Positions 52,555-62,059 of a DNA stretch of 64,000 nt are shown here, one piece after another. Numbering within the stretch: position 1 is the stretch's first letter; every line of letters starts with the position of its first letter. The notes under the pieces were generated by a model. The model did not search any database. It was not told the DNA's origin and saw only the letters and a program-made list of their open reading frames with translations. The stretch is taken from positions 3,286,001 to 3,350,000 of the forward strand of contig NZ_CP048106.1 of assembly GCF_010092985.1 (NCBI RefSeq), given 5' to 3'. Both the position numbers and the translations under genes were made by a program. This DNA comes from Pontibacter pudoricolor (lineage in GTDB: Bacteria; Bacteroidota; Bacteroidia; Cytophagales; Hymenobacteraceae).

Positions 52555-53535
52555 ATGAGATTAGCTAAAATTGCTGCTTTTATTCAGGATCACGTAATTG
52601 CTATCTCCTCTTTCCTGCTCATATTTTTAGTAACTATATTTTTATACTCCGAAACAAAGAAGAAAGCCGCCGAGCGAAGTGAAAAACTGTTTGAGCTCCG
52701 GGCCGACCAGGCTACCCAGGATATTCACAAACGCCTGAATGATTACATACAGATCCTGATCGGGGCCAAAGCCTTGTTTATCGCTTCTGATACAGTGGAG
52801 CGGGCGGCCTGGCATACCTACTATAAAAACCTGAACCTCGAAGAAAAATACCCTGGCATACAAGGTTTGGGTTATACACACTTTATCAGGCCCGGCGAAA
52901 TGGAGGAACATGTCAGGCAGATAAGAAAAGAAGGATTTCAGGATTACAAAGTTGTGCCGGAAGGCAAACGGGCAATCTATAGTTCAATTATTTACCTGGA
53001 GCCTTTTATTAGCCGCAACCTGCGGGCTTTTGGCTTTGATATGTTCAGCGAGCCGATCAGGCAATCGGCAATGCGCATTGCCCGCGATACCAAACAACCT
53101 GCTATGTCAGGCAAGGTGCGTCTGATGCAGGAAACCGGTAAGGATGAACAGGCCGGCTTCCTGATCTACCTGCCGGTTTACCGCAATAACGCAGACCCTG
53201 AAACGATACAGGAGCGGCAATACCTGATCAAAGGATTTATTTATAGCCCTTTCCGGGCAAAGGACTTTATGTCGTATGCCCTGGGCGAGGACTATGGCGA
53301 CATTGATATAGAAGTGTACGACGGCACCACTATGAACCAGGAGACGTTGTTATACAGCACCGATTCTGTACTGCACTATAACAGAAATAAGGCGAGGCTC
53401 AGCAAAATCAACACCATAACTATAGCCAACAACACCTGGCGCATATACAGCACAGCCAAGCCGTCTTTTGTGCAAACCTCCGATGCCGGCCTTCCTTACT
53501 TTATATTGCTGGGGGGAGTATTATCAGCTTCCTGA
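52555..53535 (+). CDS. CHASE-domain sensor, N-terminal half of a frameshifted histidine kinase
   Basis: About 326 aa. ATG at 52555 (the frame itself opens at a TTG at 52549). One N-terminal helix (about 10-32), then an extracytoplasmic CHASE domain (about 70-270) with GIQGLGYTHFIRPGEMEEHV, YSSIIYLEPF, FGFDMFSEPIRQSAM and the FLIYLPVYR region. The second membrane helix starts (LPYFILLGG) but is cut: reading passes a G6 run at 53511-53516 and stops at TGA 53533-53535. One more G would read LLGGSIISFLMFFIIW and join the next frame seamlessly. Ligand unknown; CHASE domains sense small molecules such as cytokinin-like compounds. Confidence 0.85.
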   Translation: MRLAKIAAFIQDHVIAISSFLLIFLVTIFLYSETKKKAAERSEKLFELRADQATQDIHKRLNDYIQILIGAKALFIASDTVERAAWHTYYKNLNLEEKYPGIQGLGYTHFIRPGEMEEHVRQIRKEGFQDYKVVPEGKRAIYSSIIYLEPFISRNLRAFGFDMFSEPIRQSAMRIARDTKQPAMSGKVRLMQETGKDEQAGFLIYLPVYRNNADPETIQERQYLIKGFIYSPFRAKDFMSYALGEDYGDIDIEVYDGTTMNQETLLYSTDSVLHYNRNKARLSKINTITIANNTWRIYSTAKPSFVQTSDAGLPYFILLGGVLSAS

Positions 53536-55472
53536 TGTTCTTTATTATCTGGTCGCTGTCAAGCACCCGCCGCTCTAACCGCCTGAAACAGACGATAACC
53601 GATAATGCCACTGCCGCCCTGTTCATACTTGACTCAAGAGGGTATTGCACCTTTATGAACCCTGCTGCTGAAGAGATGACCGGTTATTCTTTCGAGGAAA
53701 TGCAGCAGCAAACCCTTCATGACATGATTCACCATAAACACCCGAACGGATCAGCGTTTGAAGAAGAAGATTGCCCGATACGAAAGGCATTGAAACAGAA
53801 AAAAGCTATACGCACCCTGGAGGAGGTTTTTGTGCGTAAAGACGGATCTTTATTTGATGTGATGTGTGCGGTGCAGCCAATTGTTGAGAATGACACTATA
53901 AGCTACACTATAATTGAGGTGCGTGACATTACAGAAGAGAAGCGCACGCAGCAGGCTATCATAGAAAGTGAGGCACGCTTCAGGGCAATGGCCGATAATG
54001 CACCGGTAATTATTGCGATCACCGACGAGACAGGGTATTTTATTTATGTAAATAAGCAGTGGATCGATTTTACAGGAACTTCTCTAAAAGATACCCTAAG
54101 CCGCCAGTGGACCAGTTACCTACATCCTGAGGACAGAGAGTACGCAGGTCAGAAGTATAGTAAAGCAACTGAAGAAGGTGTTAGTTTCAGGATGGAGCTC
54201 CGTATGCTGCGCCTCGACGGGCAATACCGATGGGTTGCATCAACCAGTACGCCACGTTTCGATGCCGACGGCGGATTTATGGGGCACATTACCTCCATTA
54301 TAGATATCACAGAAATTAAAGAAGCCGAGCGTAGGGTAAAACAAAATGCTGAACTGCTGCAGAAGTTGTTCCTGGAAGTTCCGGCGCTGGTAGGTCTGGT
54401 GCGTGCCCCGGATATGCAGTACGTGCTGGCTAACCCGCTTTACCGTAGTTTGTATGGCAACCGCCCATTGGTAGGTAAAAGCATTTACGAAGCACACACC
54501 GAGCGCGAAGGCGAAGGGTTTTTTAAGAAAATAGAGGAAGTATTTAGTACAGGAAAGCCTTATGTAGGTAATGAAGTATCTATAACCATAACTCCAACAG
54601 GTGTCGGTTCTCCGATGGAGGCTTACTTTAACCTGGTATATCAGCCTTTAAAAGACCTGAACGGGAATGTAGAAGCAGTGCTGGTGTTTGCCATAGAAGT
54701 AACGGAACTGGTAACGGCACGATCTGGATTACTGGCTGCCAACGACGAGCTAAGCGACAAGAACAACGAACTGCTCCGCATCAACAGCGACCTCGATAAC
54801 TTTGTGTACACTGCCTCGCACGACCTTAAATCGCCGATAGCGAACATAGAAGGGCTAGTAATTATGCTCCGCGATATACTGCAGGACAAGCTGGATGTAG
54901 AAGACGAAAAGGTGCTTGACATGGTGACCAACTCCATAAACAAGCTAAAAGGAACTATAGCTGACCTTACCGAGATAACCAAAGTACAGAAAGAACTACA
55001 GTCTAAAGTTGAGCCGCTCCGGTTTGATGAAACACTAAAAGATGTATTGATTGACATAAATGGCCTGGTAGAAGAAACCGGTACTGAAATCAAGACTAGT
55101 TTTGAAGTAGATGCGATACTATATGCCCGCAAAAATCTACGAAGCATTATGTACAACCTGGTATCGAATGCGGTAAAATACCGGTCGCCGGACAGAACGC
55201 CGGAGGTAAGAATAAGTACCTACCGGCAGGATGATTACGTCGTGCTGGAAGTTGCCGACAATGGGCTGGGCATCAAAAAGGAGCATCAGCATAAATTGTT
55301 CAGCATGTTTAAGCGACTGCACACGCACGTAGAGGGTACAGGTATTGGCTTATACATTGTAAAGCGCATTATAGAGAACAACGGTGGTAAAATAAAAGTA
55401 GAAAGCGACCATGACGTTGGCACTACGTTCAGGGTGTATTTTAAAGAGATTCCGGTGGAGGAAGAGGTATAG
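53535..55472 (+). CDS. PAS-PAS-PAS histidine kinase, C-terminal half of the frameshifted kinase
   Basis: 645 aa. It begins inside the second membrane helix (MFFIIWSLSSTRRSNRL), which shows that it belongs to the preceding frame. PAS 1 (about 20-140, FILDSRGYCTFMNPAAEEMTG), PAS 2 (about 148-275, ending in GHITSIIDITEIKEAE), and a PAS-like region (about 285-400) follow. Then the HisKA H-box TASHDLKSPIANIEG (His 428), N-box YNLVSNAVKYRSP, G1 VADNGLGIK and G2 GTGIGLYIVK, all intact. Its ATG overlaps the previous stop (TGATG), so coupled re-initiation could still yield a soluble kinase. No response regulator is adjacent. Confidence 0.88.
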   Translation: MFFIIWSLSSTRRSNRLKQTITDNATAALFILDSRGYCTFMNPAAEEMTGYSFEEMQQQTLHDMIHHKHPNGSAFEEEDCPIRKALKQKKAIRTLEEVFVRKDGSLFDVMCAVQPIVENDTISYTIIEVRDITEEKRTQQAIIESEARFRAMADNAPVIIAITDETGYFIYVNKQWIDFTGTSLKDTLSRQWTSYLHPEDREYAGQKYSKATEEGVSFRMELRMLRLDGQYRWVASTSTPRFDADGGFMGHITSIIDITEIKEAERRVKQNAELLQKLFLEVPALVGLVRAPDMQYVLANPLYRSLYGNRPLVGKSIYEAHTEREGEGFFKKIEEVFSTGKPYVGNEVSITITPTGVGSPMEAYFNLVYQPLKDLNGNVEAVLVFAIEVTELVTARSGLLAANDELSDKNNELLRINSDLDNFVYTASHDLKSPIANIEGLVIMLRDILQDKLDVEDEKVLDMVTNSINKLKGTIADLTEITKVQKELQSKVEPLRFDETLKDVLIDINGLVEETGTEIKTSFEVDAILYARKNLRSIMYNLVSNAVKYRSPDRTPEVRISTYRQDDYVVLEVADNGLGIKKEHQHKLFSMFKRLHTHVEGTGIGLYIVKRIIENNGGKIKVESDHDVGTTFRVYFKEIPVEEEV

Positions 55473-55599
55473 TTGCTACTCCTGAAAACATTACGTTTAA
55501 GCTGCATTTTTTTGACCGTTTTACACCTTATAGTTGTTATAGTCTGATGGCAAAAAACTCCTTTCTGCCAACTATAAACCCAACAAGAATCAACCTTAC

Positions 55600-56979
55600 A
55601 TGGCTAAAATAAAAACCTCCTACTTCTGCCAGAACTGCGGCGCACAATCAGCAAAATGGATTGGCAAATGCCCGGCCTGCGGCGAGTGGAACACCTACGT
55701 AGAAGAAGTAGTACAGCGCGAAGAACTGACCCCGACAAGCATCTGGAAAGTTGGAAGCACTTCGGCACAGGTGGCAAGTAAACCAAAACCAATTGCGGAT
55801 ATTACCTTTCAGGAGCAGCAGCGCATTGATACCACAGACCAGGAACTGAACCGCGTGTTAGGAGGCGGCATTGTGCCCGGCTCTATGGTGCTCATCGGTG
55901 GCGAACCAGGTATTGGTAAATCGACACTGATGCTGCAGATAGCGCTGAGTTTGCGGGGCATGCGGGTGTTGTATGTAAGCGGCGAAGAAAGCGAGCAGCA
56001 GATCAAGATGCGTGCTGAGCGCATTGGTACAGCCACCTCCGACTGCTTTATATTAACCGAAACCGGGACACAGAATATCTTTAAACAAATTGAGCAGCTG
56101 CAACCCCAGGTGCTTATAGTTGACTCTATACAAACCCTTCATTCGTCGTTTATAGAAGCTGGCGCAGGAAGTGTGAGCCAGGTGCGTGAGTGCACGGCCG
56201 AGCTTTTAAAATTTGCCAAAGAAAGTGGTACGCCGGTTTTCCTGATTGGCCACATCACCAAAGAAGGCAACCTGGCCGGCCCAAAGATTCTGGAGCACAT
56301 GGTAGATACCGTGCTGCAGTTTGAAGGCGACCGCCACATGACCTATCGTATTCTCCGCACTACTAAAAACCGCTTTGGCTCTACATCGGAGCTGGGTATT
56401 TATGAGATGATGGGCGCGGGCCTGCGCGAAGTGAGTAACCCATCCGAGATCCTGATTTCGCAGCGCGAAGATGCTTTCAGCGGCATTGGTATTGGTGCTA
56501 CGCTGGAAGGCAACAGGCCGCTTTTAATTGAAGTGCAGAGCCTGGTAACTCCTGCCACTTACGGCACACCACAACGCACCAGCACCGGCTTCGATGGTAA
56601 ACGTTTGAACATGCTGCTGGCCGTGCTGGAAAAACGGGGTGGTTACAGGTTGGGTGCCCAGGATGTGTTCCTGAATATTGCCGGCGGCCTTAAAGTAGAA
56701 GATCCTGCCCTGGACCTGGCAGTTTGCGCTTCCATCCTGTCATCGTTCGAAGATCTGGCAATACCAAACACGGCCTGTTTTGCTGCAGAAGTTGGCCTGG
56801 GTGGCGAAATACGGGCTGTAAATCGCGTAGAGAACCGCATATCAGAAGCCGAAAAATTAGGATTTACCGACATCTACATCTCTAAATACAACAAGAAAGG
56901 GCTTGATTTTAGTAAGTTCAACATTAAGGTGCATGCCTTCAGTAAACTGGAAGATGTGTTCAGTGAGTTGTTTGGCTAA
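55600..56979 (+). CDS. radA: DNA repair protein RadA (Sms)
   Basis: 459 aa. A zinc finger CQNCGAQSAKWIGKCPACGEW at the N-terminus, RecA-like ATPase with GGEPGIGKST (Walker A, about 95-104), VLIVDSIQTL (Walker B, with the motif word ATAGTT), and the RadA-specific KNRFGS (about 260). A C-terminal LonC-like domain (about 280-459, DVFLNIAGGLKVEDPALDLA) follows. RadA drives branch migration in recombinational repair and transformation. Upstream 5' region has two AACTATA words. Single gene. Confidence 0.95.
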   Translation: MAKIKTSYFCQNCGAQSAKWIGKCPACGEWNTYVEEVVQREELTPTSIWKVGSTSAQVASKPKPIADITFQEQQRIDTTDQELNRVLGGGIVPGSMVLIGGEPGIGKSTLMLQIALSLRGMRVLYVSGEESEQQIKMRAERIGTATSDCFILTETGTQNIFKQIEQLQPQVLIVDSIQTLHSSFIEAGAGSVSQVRECTAELLKFAKESGTPVFLIGHITKEGNLAGPKILEHMVDTVLQFEGDRHMTYRILRTTKNRFGSTSELGIYEMMGAGLREVSNPSEILISQREDAFSGIGIGATLEGNRPLLIEVQSLVTPATYGTPQRTSTGFDGKRLNMLLAVLEKRGGYRLGAQDVFLNIAGGLKVEDPALDLAVCASILSSFEDLAIPNTACFAAEVGLGGEIRAVNRVENRISEAEKLGFTDIYISKYNKKGLDFSKFNIKVHAFSKLEDVFSELFG

Positions 56980-57133
56980 ATGATTTGCAGTAATAGAAGA
57001 GCAACTATAGCATTTTGAGTTTTGTGAAGTAATTTGCCTTACTCCGGAATTTATAGTTAGCTAATTGATGTTCAGCTACATAAATCCAATAAATTGGGCT
57101 AAAGTAACTGAACGTTCTATTTCCTGACCTTTT

Positions 57134-58555
57134 ATGAAGCGAATTCAATTACTGCTGTTGCTGGCTGCGCTGCTGCTGGTAAACTATACTTACGGGCAAG
57201 GCAAAGCCATTATTAGGGGTAAAATTACTAATCCGCTATCCGATGAGGTTACGGTCATTACTTACCCGAACCCGCTCATTCCGGAAGAAAAAGAAACTAC
57301 TGTAGCACTTAGCGGCAATACCTTTAAACTGGAGATTCCGGTTACAGAAACTACGCTGGCCGAACTGGTTCATGATAACGAAGTGGTGCCTGTTTACCTG
57401 GAGCCTGGCTATAGTTTAACCCTGACTTTTAACGGAGATAAGTTCCTGAAAACTATAAAGTTCGAAGGTAAAGGCGCAAACGAAAACAATTACCTGGCAC
57501 AATACACCCGCCGTTTCGATGAAGTGGAAGACTACCAGGTACTGCCCGACAACATTAAACTGAACGAAAAAGAGTTTACCGAATTCCTGGACCTGCGCAA
57601 AAAAGACCAGCTCAAAAACCTGGAAAAGTATACTGCTAAAAACCCGGTTTCAGATAAATTTAAAGCTTTTGCCCTCTCAGAAATTGACTATGGTTACGCC
57701 AACGATAAAGTAACCTACCCGGCCCTGCGCCAGCGTGTAGGTGCCAGCAAAAACTATGTAGCTCCGTCAGCTTCCTTCTATGCTTTTCTTGATGAACTGG
57801 ATATGAACAAAGGTTTGGCGATAAGCCCGGCGTATATCGCTTTTCTGCGCAACTATACGGCACACTATACTAAAGCCGCTGGCCTTACGGAGACCGACAA
57901 ACTATACTATAAAAAGAACTATACGATAGCTGCTGAAAAGCTACAAGGCAATGCCCGCTTACTGGCGCAGGCAAATATCCTGAAACAATCCGTTCAGAAA
58001 GGGCATGTCGGCCATACCGAAGAAATGCTGCAAGACTATAAAACCAGCAGTAAGCAACAGGAAGTAGTAGCTTTCCTGGAGAATTACCTTGCTCAGAACA
58101 GTAAAAACGCATTGGGTAGCCTGGCTCCTGACCTTAAGTTAAAAAGTATAGATGGCTCAGAAGTAGCGCTCAGTGATTTTAAAGGTAAACTGGTGTACCT
58201 GAATTTCTGGCAGGTTGGTTGCGGCTTATGTATAATAGAACTGCCACACATGCAGGCGCTTACCAAACAACTACAGGATAAAAATGTGGTGTTTGTAAAT
58301 GTGGGGCTGGATGATGAGGAAGAAAAATGGCGCAAGATGGTAACTGCTAAGCAGCTACTGGGCACACACTTATACCTGAAAGGCCTGGATGCTGAACTTG
58401 TGAAACGCTACGATCTGAAAGATGTGCCGGCTTACTTCCTGATTGATGAGGAAGGTCGGTTTGTAACTATAAAAGCCCGCCGCCCCAGCGACCGCGAAGC
58501 TGCTAACGATATACTGCGTCACCTGAGCCAGCAGGGACAGGCCACAAACAAATAA
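57134..58555 (+). CDS. TlpA-family thioredoxin-like exported protein
   Basis: 473 aa. Signal peptide (MKRIQLLLLLAALLLVNYTYGQ), an N-terminal beta domain of the DUF4369 type (KAIIRGKITNPLSDEVTVIT), a helical middle, and a C-terminal thioredoxin domain from about 330 (LGSLAPDLKLKSIDGSEVAL, LVYLNFWQVGCGLCIIELPHM). The CxxC is CGLC. It would reduce or shuffle disulfides of envelope proteins, or act as a peroxiredoxin-like resident. Followed by a terminator and repeat copy C. Confidence 0.9.
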   Translation: MKRIQLLLLLAALLLVNYTYGQGKAIIRGKITNPLSDEVTVITYPNPLIPEEKETTVALSGNTFKLEIPVTETTLAELVHDNEVVPVYLEPGYSLTLTFNGDKFLKTIKFEGKGANENNYLAQYTRRFDEVEDYQVLPDNIKLNEKEFTEFLDLRKKDQLKNLEKYTAKNPVSDKFKAFALSEIDYGYANDKVTYPALRQRVGASKNYVAPSASFYAFLDELDMNKGLAISPAYIAFLRNYTAHYTKAAGLTETDKLYYKKNYTIAAEKLQGNARLLAQANILKQSVQKGHVGHTEEMLQDYKTSSKQQEVVAFLENYLAQNSKNALGSLAPDLKLKSIDGSEVALSDFKGKLVYLNFWQVGCGLCIIELPHMQALTKQLQDKNVVFVNVGLDDEEEKWRKMVTAKQLLGTHLYLKGLDAELVKRYDLKDVPAYFLIDEEGRFVTIKARRPSDREAANDILRHLSQQGQATNK

Positions 58556-58579
58556 CCCCAACCCTACCCTAAACCCGTT

Positions 58580-58615
58580 CAACCGCCCGGCGCCTTTGGT
58601 GTCGGGCGGTTTATT
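58580..58615 (+). terminator. Terminator after the TlpA-like gene
   Basis: AACCGCCCG (58581-58589) pairs with CGGGCGGTT (58603-58611), then TTTATTTG. Confidence 0.75.
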
Positions 58616-58619
58616 TGTG

Positions 58620-59560
58620 TATAGTTGTACCTCACCCCAGCCCTCTCTTTTGAAGAGAGCCCCTACCCCCAAGTCAGAAGATGGAGTTTTGTCTGAATCA
58701 GGATTCTCAGGATTAATGGATTTTCAGGATTAGGTTTTTTGCTATAGTTGGAGCAATGGTTTTATAGGTGGCGTTTTACCCCTTCCCAGCCTTCCCCTTT
58801 AAAAGAGGGCCCCTACCCCCAGAACAGGGGAAGGAGCTTTTCTGCCTTTGCTCTGGTTTGTTATTGTTTTATAGTTGGCGTTTTAACCCACCCCTGCCCC
58901 TCCCGGGAGGGGAATTTCTGAAGTTGCTATAGTTTAGTTTTTTGTTTTATAGTTTCCGTTTGTCATCCCCCTGCCCCCTTCAAAGGGGGGCTTGCTACTA
59001 CTGCTTTTCAATCTGTCATTTCGAACATAGTGAGAAATCTAAGGTTGCTATCGTTTAAGCTATAGTTCTATAGTTACAGACCGGGATCGGACAGGTCGCG
59101 ACCTGTCCCTACGGAATTATAGCCACGGTAAAGCTAAGTGCAATAGAGCTTCGCTCAACTATAGTTTACCTATCGAACTGATCACAGTCTTTGGGTTGAG
59201 CGCCTTGTAGATTTCCGGTGCCGTTAGGCATTGCGAGGAACGAGCAAAGGAAATGTACACGGCCGCGATGCCCGAAGACGGGGCCTCCCGGCCGTGAGGG
59301 CACCAAAGCTAACTATAGAACTATAGGTTAGTAGAGCTCCCAGGATTAGAAGTAACTATGAAAGGAAGACTTGGTTCAGGTAGTAGAGTAGCCAACTATA
59401 GAACCCAGATTTCTCACAGCTGCGCTGGCTCTCTTCGACTCGCGTCTCAAGAATGTTCGAAATGACAAAAGAGAAACTTTAGGAAGATTAAGAACCTTAT
59501 TGCTCCGCTGGCTCTAAACAACTCTCGTCTCAACTTCGCTTTAAATGACAATAAAGCAAA
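58620..59560 (+). repeat. Mosaic intergenic repeat, copy C (longest)
   Basis: Same order as copy B with an extra 5' end (accccagccctctcttttgaagagagcccctaccccc, then a ccttcccagccttcccc block with ccctaccccc, about 58779-58834). Then cccctcccgggagggg (about 58897-58912), cccccttcaaaggggg (about 58973-58988), gtcatttcgaac..gagaaatct (59016-59041), the 20-bp palindrome (59089-59108), actgatcacagtctttgggttgagc, ggcctcccggccgtgagggcacc (about 59282-59304), cccaggatt and aagacttggttc. Two further gaaatgacaa pieces close it. Confidence 0.8.
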
Positions 59561-59713
59561 GAACTATTACCAGTCAACTATAAACCAATAGTACAACCTA
59601 AAATAACCGTTGCTTATCCTACTGCGTACTTTAGATTCATCCCTCTGCTGAAGCATGGATGTTTTTGACGAACCAAGTAAATACCTAAAAACAATACTTA
59701 AAAGGCAAAGCAT

Positions 59714-60895
59714 ATGGCATTAATCCACAGAAAAGACATTGAGAAGTTACTTAATGTGCAGACTAACACTAAGAATGCGCTGTGCATCTCTATTTTTATA
59801 CCTACTCACCGGGCCGGACACGAAACACTGAATGGAAACGACCAGATACTCTTCAAAAATAAAATAAGAGAGGCCAGAAACTTGCTAGCCCGACATGATG
59901 TGCCTGAAGCGGAGATAGATGCTTACATGAAACCGGCAGAAGAGTTACTGGCAGATGGTAATTTCTGGCGCCACCAGGCAGAGGGCCTGGCTGTATTTAT
60001 TACCAAAGGCTTTTCGGCGCACTATACGTTGCCTATAACCATGCCGGATGTAGTATATGTGTTGGATCAGTTCTATTTTACGCCTGTTATTCCGCTACTG
60101 AGCCAGAACGGGCGTTTCTTTATACTTTGCCTGAACCGCGAAAAGATCGGTTTATATGAAGCTACCCTGGATAGAATGCGAGCGATAGATATTAGCTCCT
60201 TTGTGCCGGATACTATGAACAAAGCCCTCAAGTTTGATGTAAAAGGCAAAGATCAGGATTTCACGAACTCTACTGCTACAGTAAACGGCTCTAACATTGT
60301 GCATGGTGCCGGCTCAACCAAAGGCGACGAAGAGCATGAGCGTGTGCGTGAGTTTATGATTGAAGTAGATAACAGCCTGCAGCAGATACTGCACGACGAA
60401 CATGTTCCGTTGGTACTGGCAGGCGTGGATCATTACTGCAGTATCTTTAAAGCGCATAGCAAGTATAAAAATATCGTTCCGGAAAACATCCATGTCAACG
60501 AAAATGCGGATGCTGCCAACGGGTTGCATGAGAAAGCGCTTGCTGTAGTTAAACCTCTGATGCAGCAAAACCATACAGATTCGCTATCGCGTTACGAGAA
60601 TGTGGCAGGTACAGGCGTTACTTCTGAAGATATTGCAACTGTAGCTGCCGAAGCTGTTCATGGCCGTGTAGAAACGCTGTTTATTGCTCCTGGCCAACCG
60701 GTTTGGGGCCGATACGATGCAAAAAATGCCGTAGCAGAGATACATGATGAATACCACCGTGGTGATGATGACCTGGTGAACCTGGCAGCTACCAAAACCC
60801 TGGCACAGGGCGGACGTGTATTTGTAAGCAGCTACAACGGTCTGAGCGAAGGAACAGAAGGCAGTGCCAATGTAAAAGCGCTGTTCAGATACTAA
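59714..60895 (+). CDS. baeRF-like protein (bacterial relative of archaeo-eukaryotic release factor/Pelota)
   Basis: 393 aa. It starts with HRKDIEKLLNVQTNTKNALCISIFIPTHRAG, then GLAVFITKGFSAHYTLPI, VPLLSQNGRFFILCLNREKIGLYE in sense, and ends with VAAEAVHGRVETLFIAPGQPVWGRYD, then FVSSYNGLSEGTEGSANVKALFRY. This is the layout of the bacterial eRF1/Pelota-like (baeRF) families, which I think are ribosome-linked stress factors, though unproven. The family number (3 or 7) is uncertain. Cytoplasmic, no signal peptide. Terminator follows at 60931. Confidence 0.7.
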   Translation: MALIHRKDIEKLLNVQTNTKNALCISIFIPTHRAGHETLNGNDQILFKNKIREARNLLARHDVPEAEIDAYMKPAEELLADGNFWRHQAEGLAVFITKGFSAHYTLPITMPDVVYVLDQFYFTPVIPLLSQNGRFFILCLNREKIGLYEATLDRMRAIDISSFVPDTMNKALKFDVKGKDQDFTNSTATVNGSNIVHGAGSTKGDEEHERVREFMIEVDNSLQQILHDEHVPLVLAGVDHYCSIFKAHSKYKNIVPENIHVNENADAANGLHEKALAVVKPLMQQNHTDSLSRYENVAGTGVTSEDIATVAAEAVHGRVETLFIAPGQPVWGRYDAKNAVAEIHDEYHRGDDDLVNLAATKTLAQGGRVFVSSYNGLSEGTEGSANVKALFRY

Positions 60896-60930
60896 CAACT
60901 ATAAATTGGGCTTTTTAAGTCCTTTGCTAT

Positions 60931-60968
60931 AATTTAGGGGCAGCCGGCTTGGCTGCCCCTAAATTTTT
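60931..60968 (+). terminator. Terminator after the baeRF-like gene
   Basis: AATTTAGGGGCAGCC (60931-60945) pairs perfectly with GGCTGCCCCTAAATT (60951-60965), followed by TTT. Confidence 0.92.
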
Positions 60969-61000
60969 GGCGGATATTCCACACTGTTACTTACTTCCAC

Positions 61001-62023
61001 ATGAACCCACACATCACAGACGGGCTTAATTTTTTGTCGAAGATGACTTGGAAGCGTGCGTTTAACGCAGTACAGGTAGTAAGCAGTTATTTATATGCGA
61101 AAGCAACAGGCAAGGCAGTGCATTGGGGTTTACCGGTAAGTATATCCCTGGAGCCAACCACATCCTGCAACCTGCGCTGCCCCGAGTGCCCCAGTGGCCT
61201 GCGCTCGTTTACCCGCCCAACCGGCATGCTGCAACCCGAACTATACCGCCGCATTATAGATCAACTGCACAGCAAACTTCTGTATCTTATCTTTTACTTC
61301 CAGGGCGAGCCTTATTTACACAAGCAGTTCCTGGAAATGGTAAGCTATGCCAGCAGAAAGGGAATCTATACGGCGACCTCTACCAATGCACATTATTTAG
61401 ACGATGAAACTGCACGCAAAACAGTAGAATCAGGCTTGGACAGGCTTATAGTATCGATAGATGGCACGACCCAGGAAACGTACGCTGCTTACCGTATAGG
61501 CGGCAAACTGGATAAAGTGCTGGAAGGAACGCGTAACGTGGTAAAGTGGAAAAAGACGCTGAAATCTAAAACGCCGCATATCATGTTTCAGTACCTGGTG
61601 GTTCGGCCAAACGAGCACCAGCTGGAGGATGTAAAAGTGCTGGCAAAAGAACTGGGCGTAGATGAAGTTGTTTTCAAGACTGCCCAGATCTATGATTATA
61701 AACACGGTTCCCCGCTCATCCCAACTATAGATTATTACTCCCGCTACAAAAACAACGGTGACGGCAACTATAGCATTAAAAATAAACTGCTGAATCATTG
61801 CTGGAAAATGTGGCATTCGTGCGTTATAACCTGGGACGGCCTGGTAGTGCCCTGCTGTTTTGATAAGGATGCAGAATATCGGTTCGGAGACCTGAAAGAA
61901 GAGCAGTTCGGCCGGGTTTGGCGCAACGAAAAGTATACTGCCTTCAGGCAGGCAGTGCTTCGCTCAAGGGCGGAAGTTGAAATGTGCCGTAACTGTACGG
62001 AAGGAACCAGAGTATGGGCTTAG
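61001..62023 (+). CDS. Radical SAM/SPASM protein
   Basis: 340 aa. The SAM-binding [4Fe-4S] cluster motif CNLRCPECP (CxxxCxxC, near 58-65) follows SLEPTTS. A TIM-barrel core contains YFQGEPYLHKQFLEM and LDRLIVSIDGTTQETYAAYRIGG. A C-terminal SPASM-type domain with more Cys (CWKMWHSCVITWDGLVVPCCFD, and MCRNCTEG near the end) binds further clusters. Members modify peptides or other substrates; no precursor peptide gene is adjacent. It is 36 nt upstream of mscS, in one likely operon. Confidence 0.9.
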   Translation: MNPHITDGLNFLSKMTWKRAFNAVQVVSSYLYAKATGKAVHWGLPVSISLEPTTSCNLRCPECPSGLRSFTRPTGMLQPELYRRIIDQLHSKLLYLIFYFQGEPYLHKQFLEMVSYASRKGIYTATSTNAHYLDDETARKTVESGLDRLIVSIDGTTQETYAAYRIGGKLDKVLEGTRNVVKWKKTLKSKTPHIMFQYLVVRPNEHQLEDVKVLAKELGVDEVVFKTAQIYDYKHGSPLIPTIDYYSRYKNNGDGNYSIKNKLLNHCWKMWHSCVITWDGLVVPCCFDKDAEYRFGDLKEEQFGRVWRNEKYTAFRQAVLRSRAEVEMCRNCTEGTRVWA

Positions 62024-62059
62024 ATACCGGCCTCACCTTCAGGTAAACACCTCTACACT

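Larger units (their letters stand above)
58556..59713. other. Long gene-free region carrying repeat copy C
   Basis: 1158 bases. 58580-58615 is a terminator, 58620-59560 is the repeat, and 59560-59713 leads into the baeRF-like gene; I see no clear promoter in it. Confidence 0.8.
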
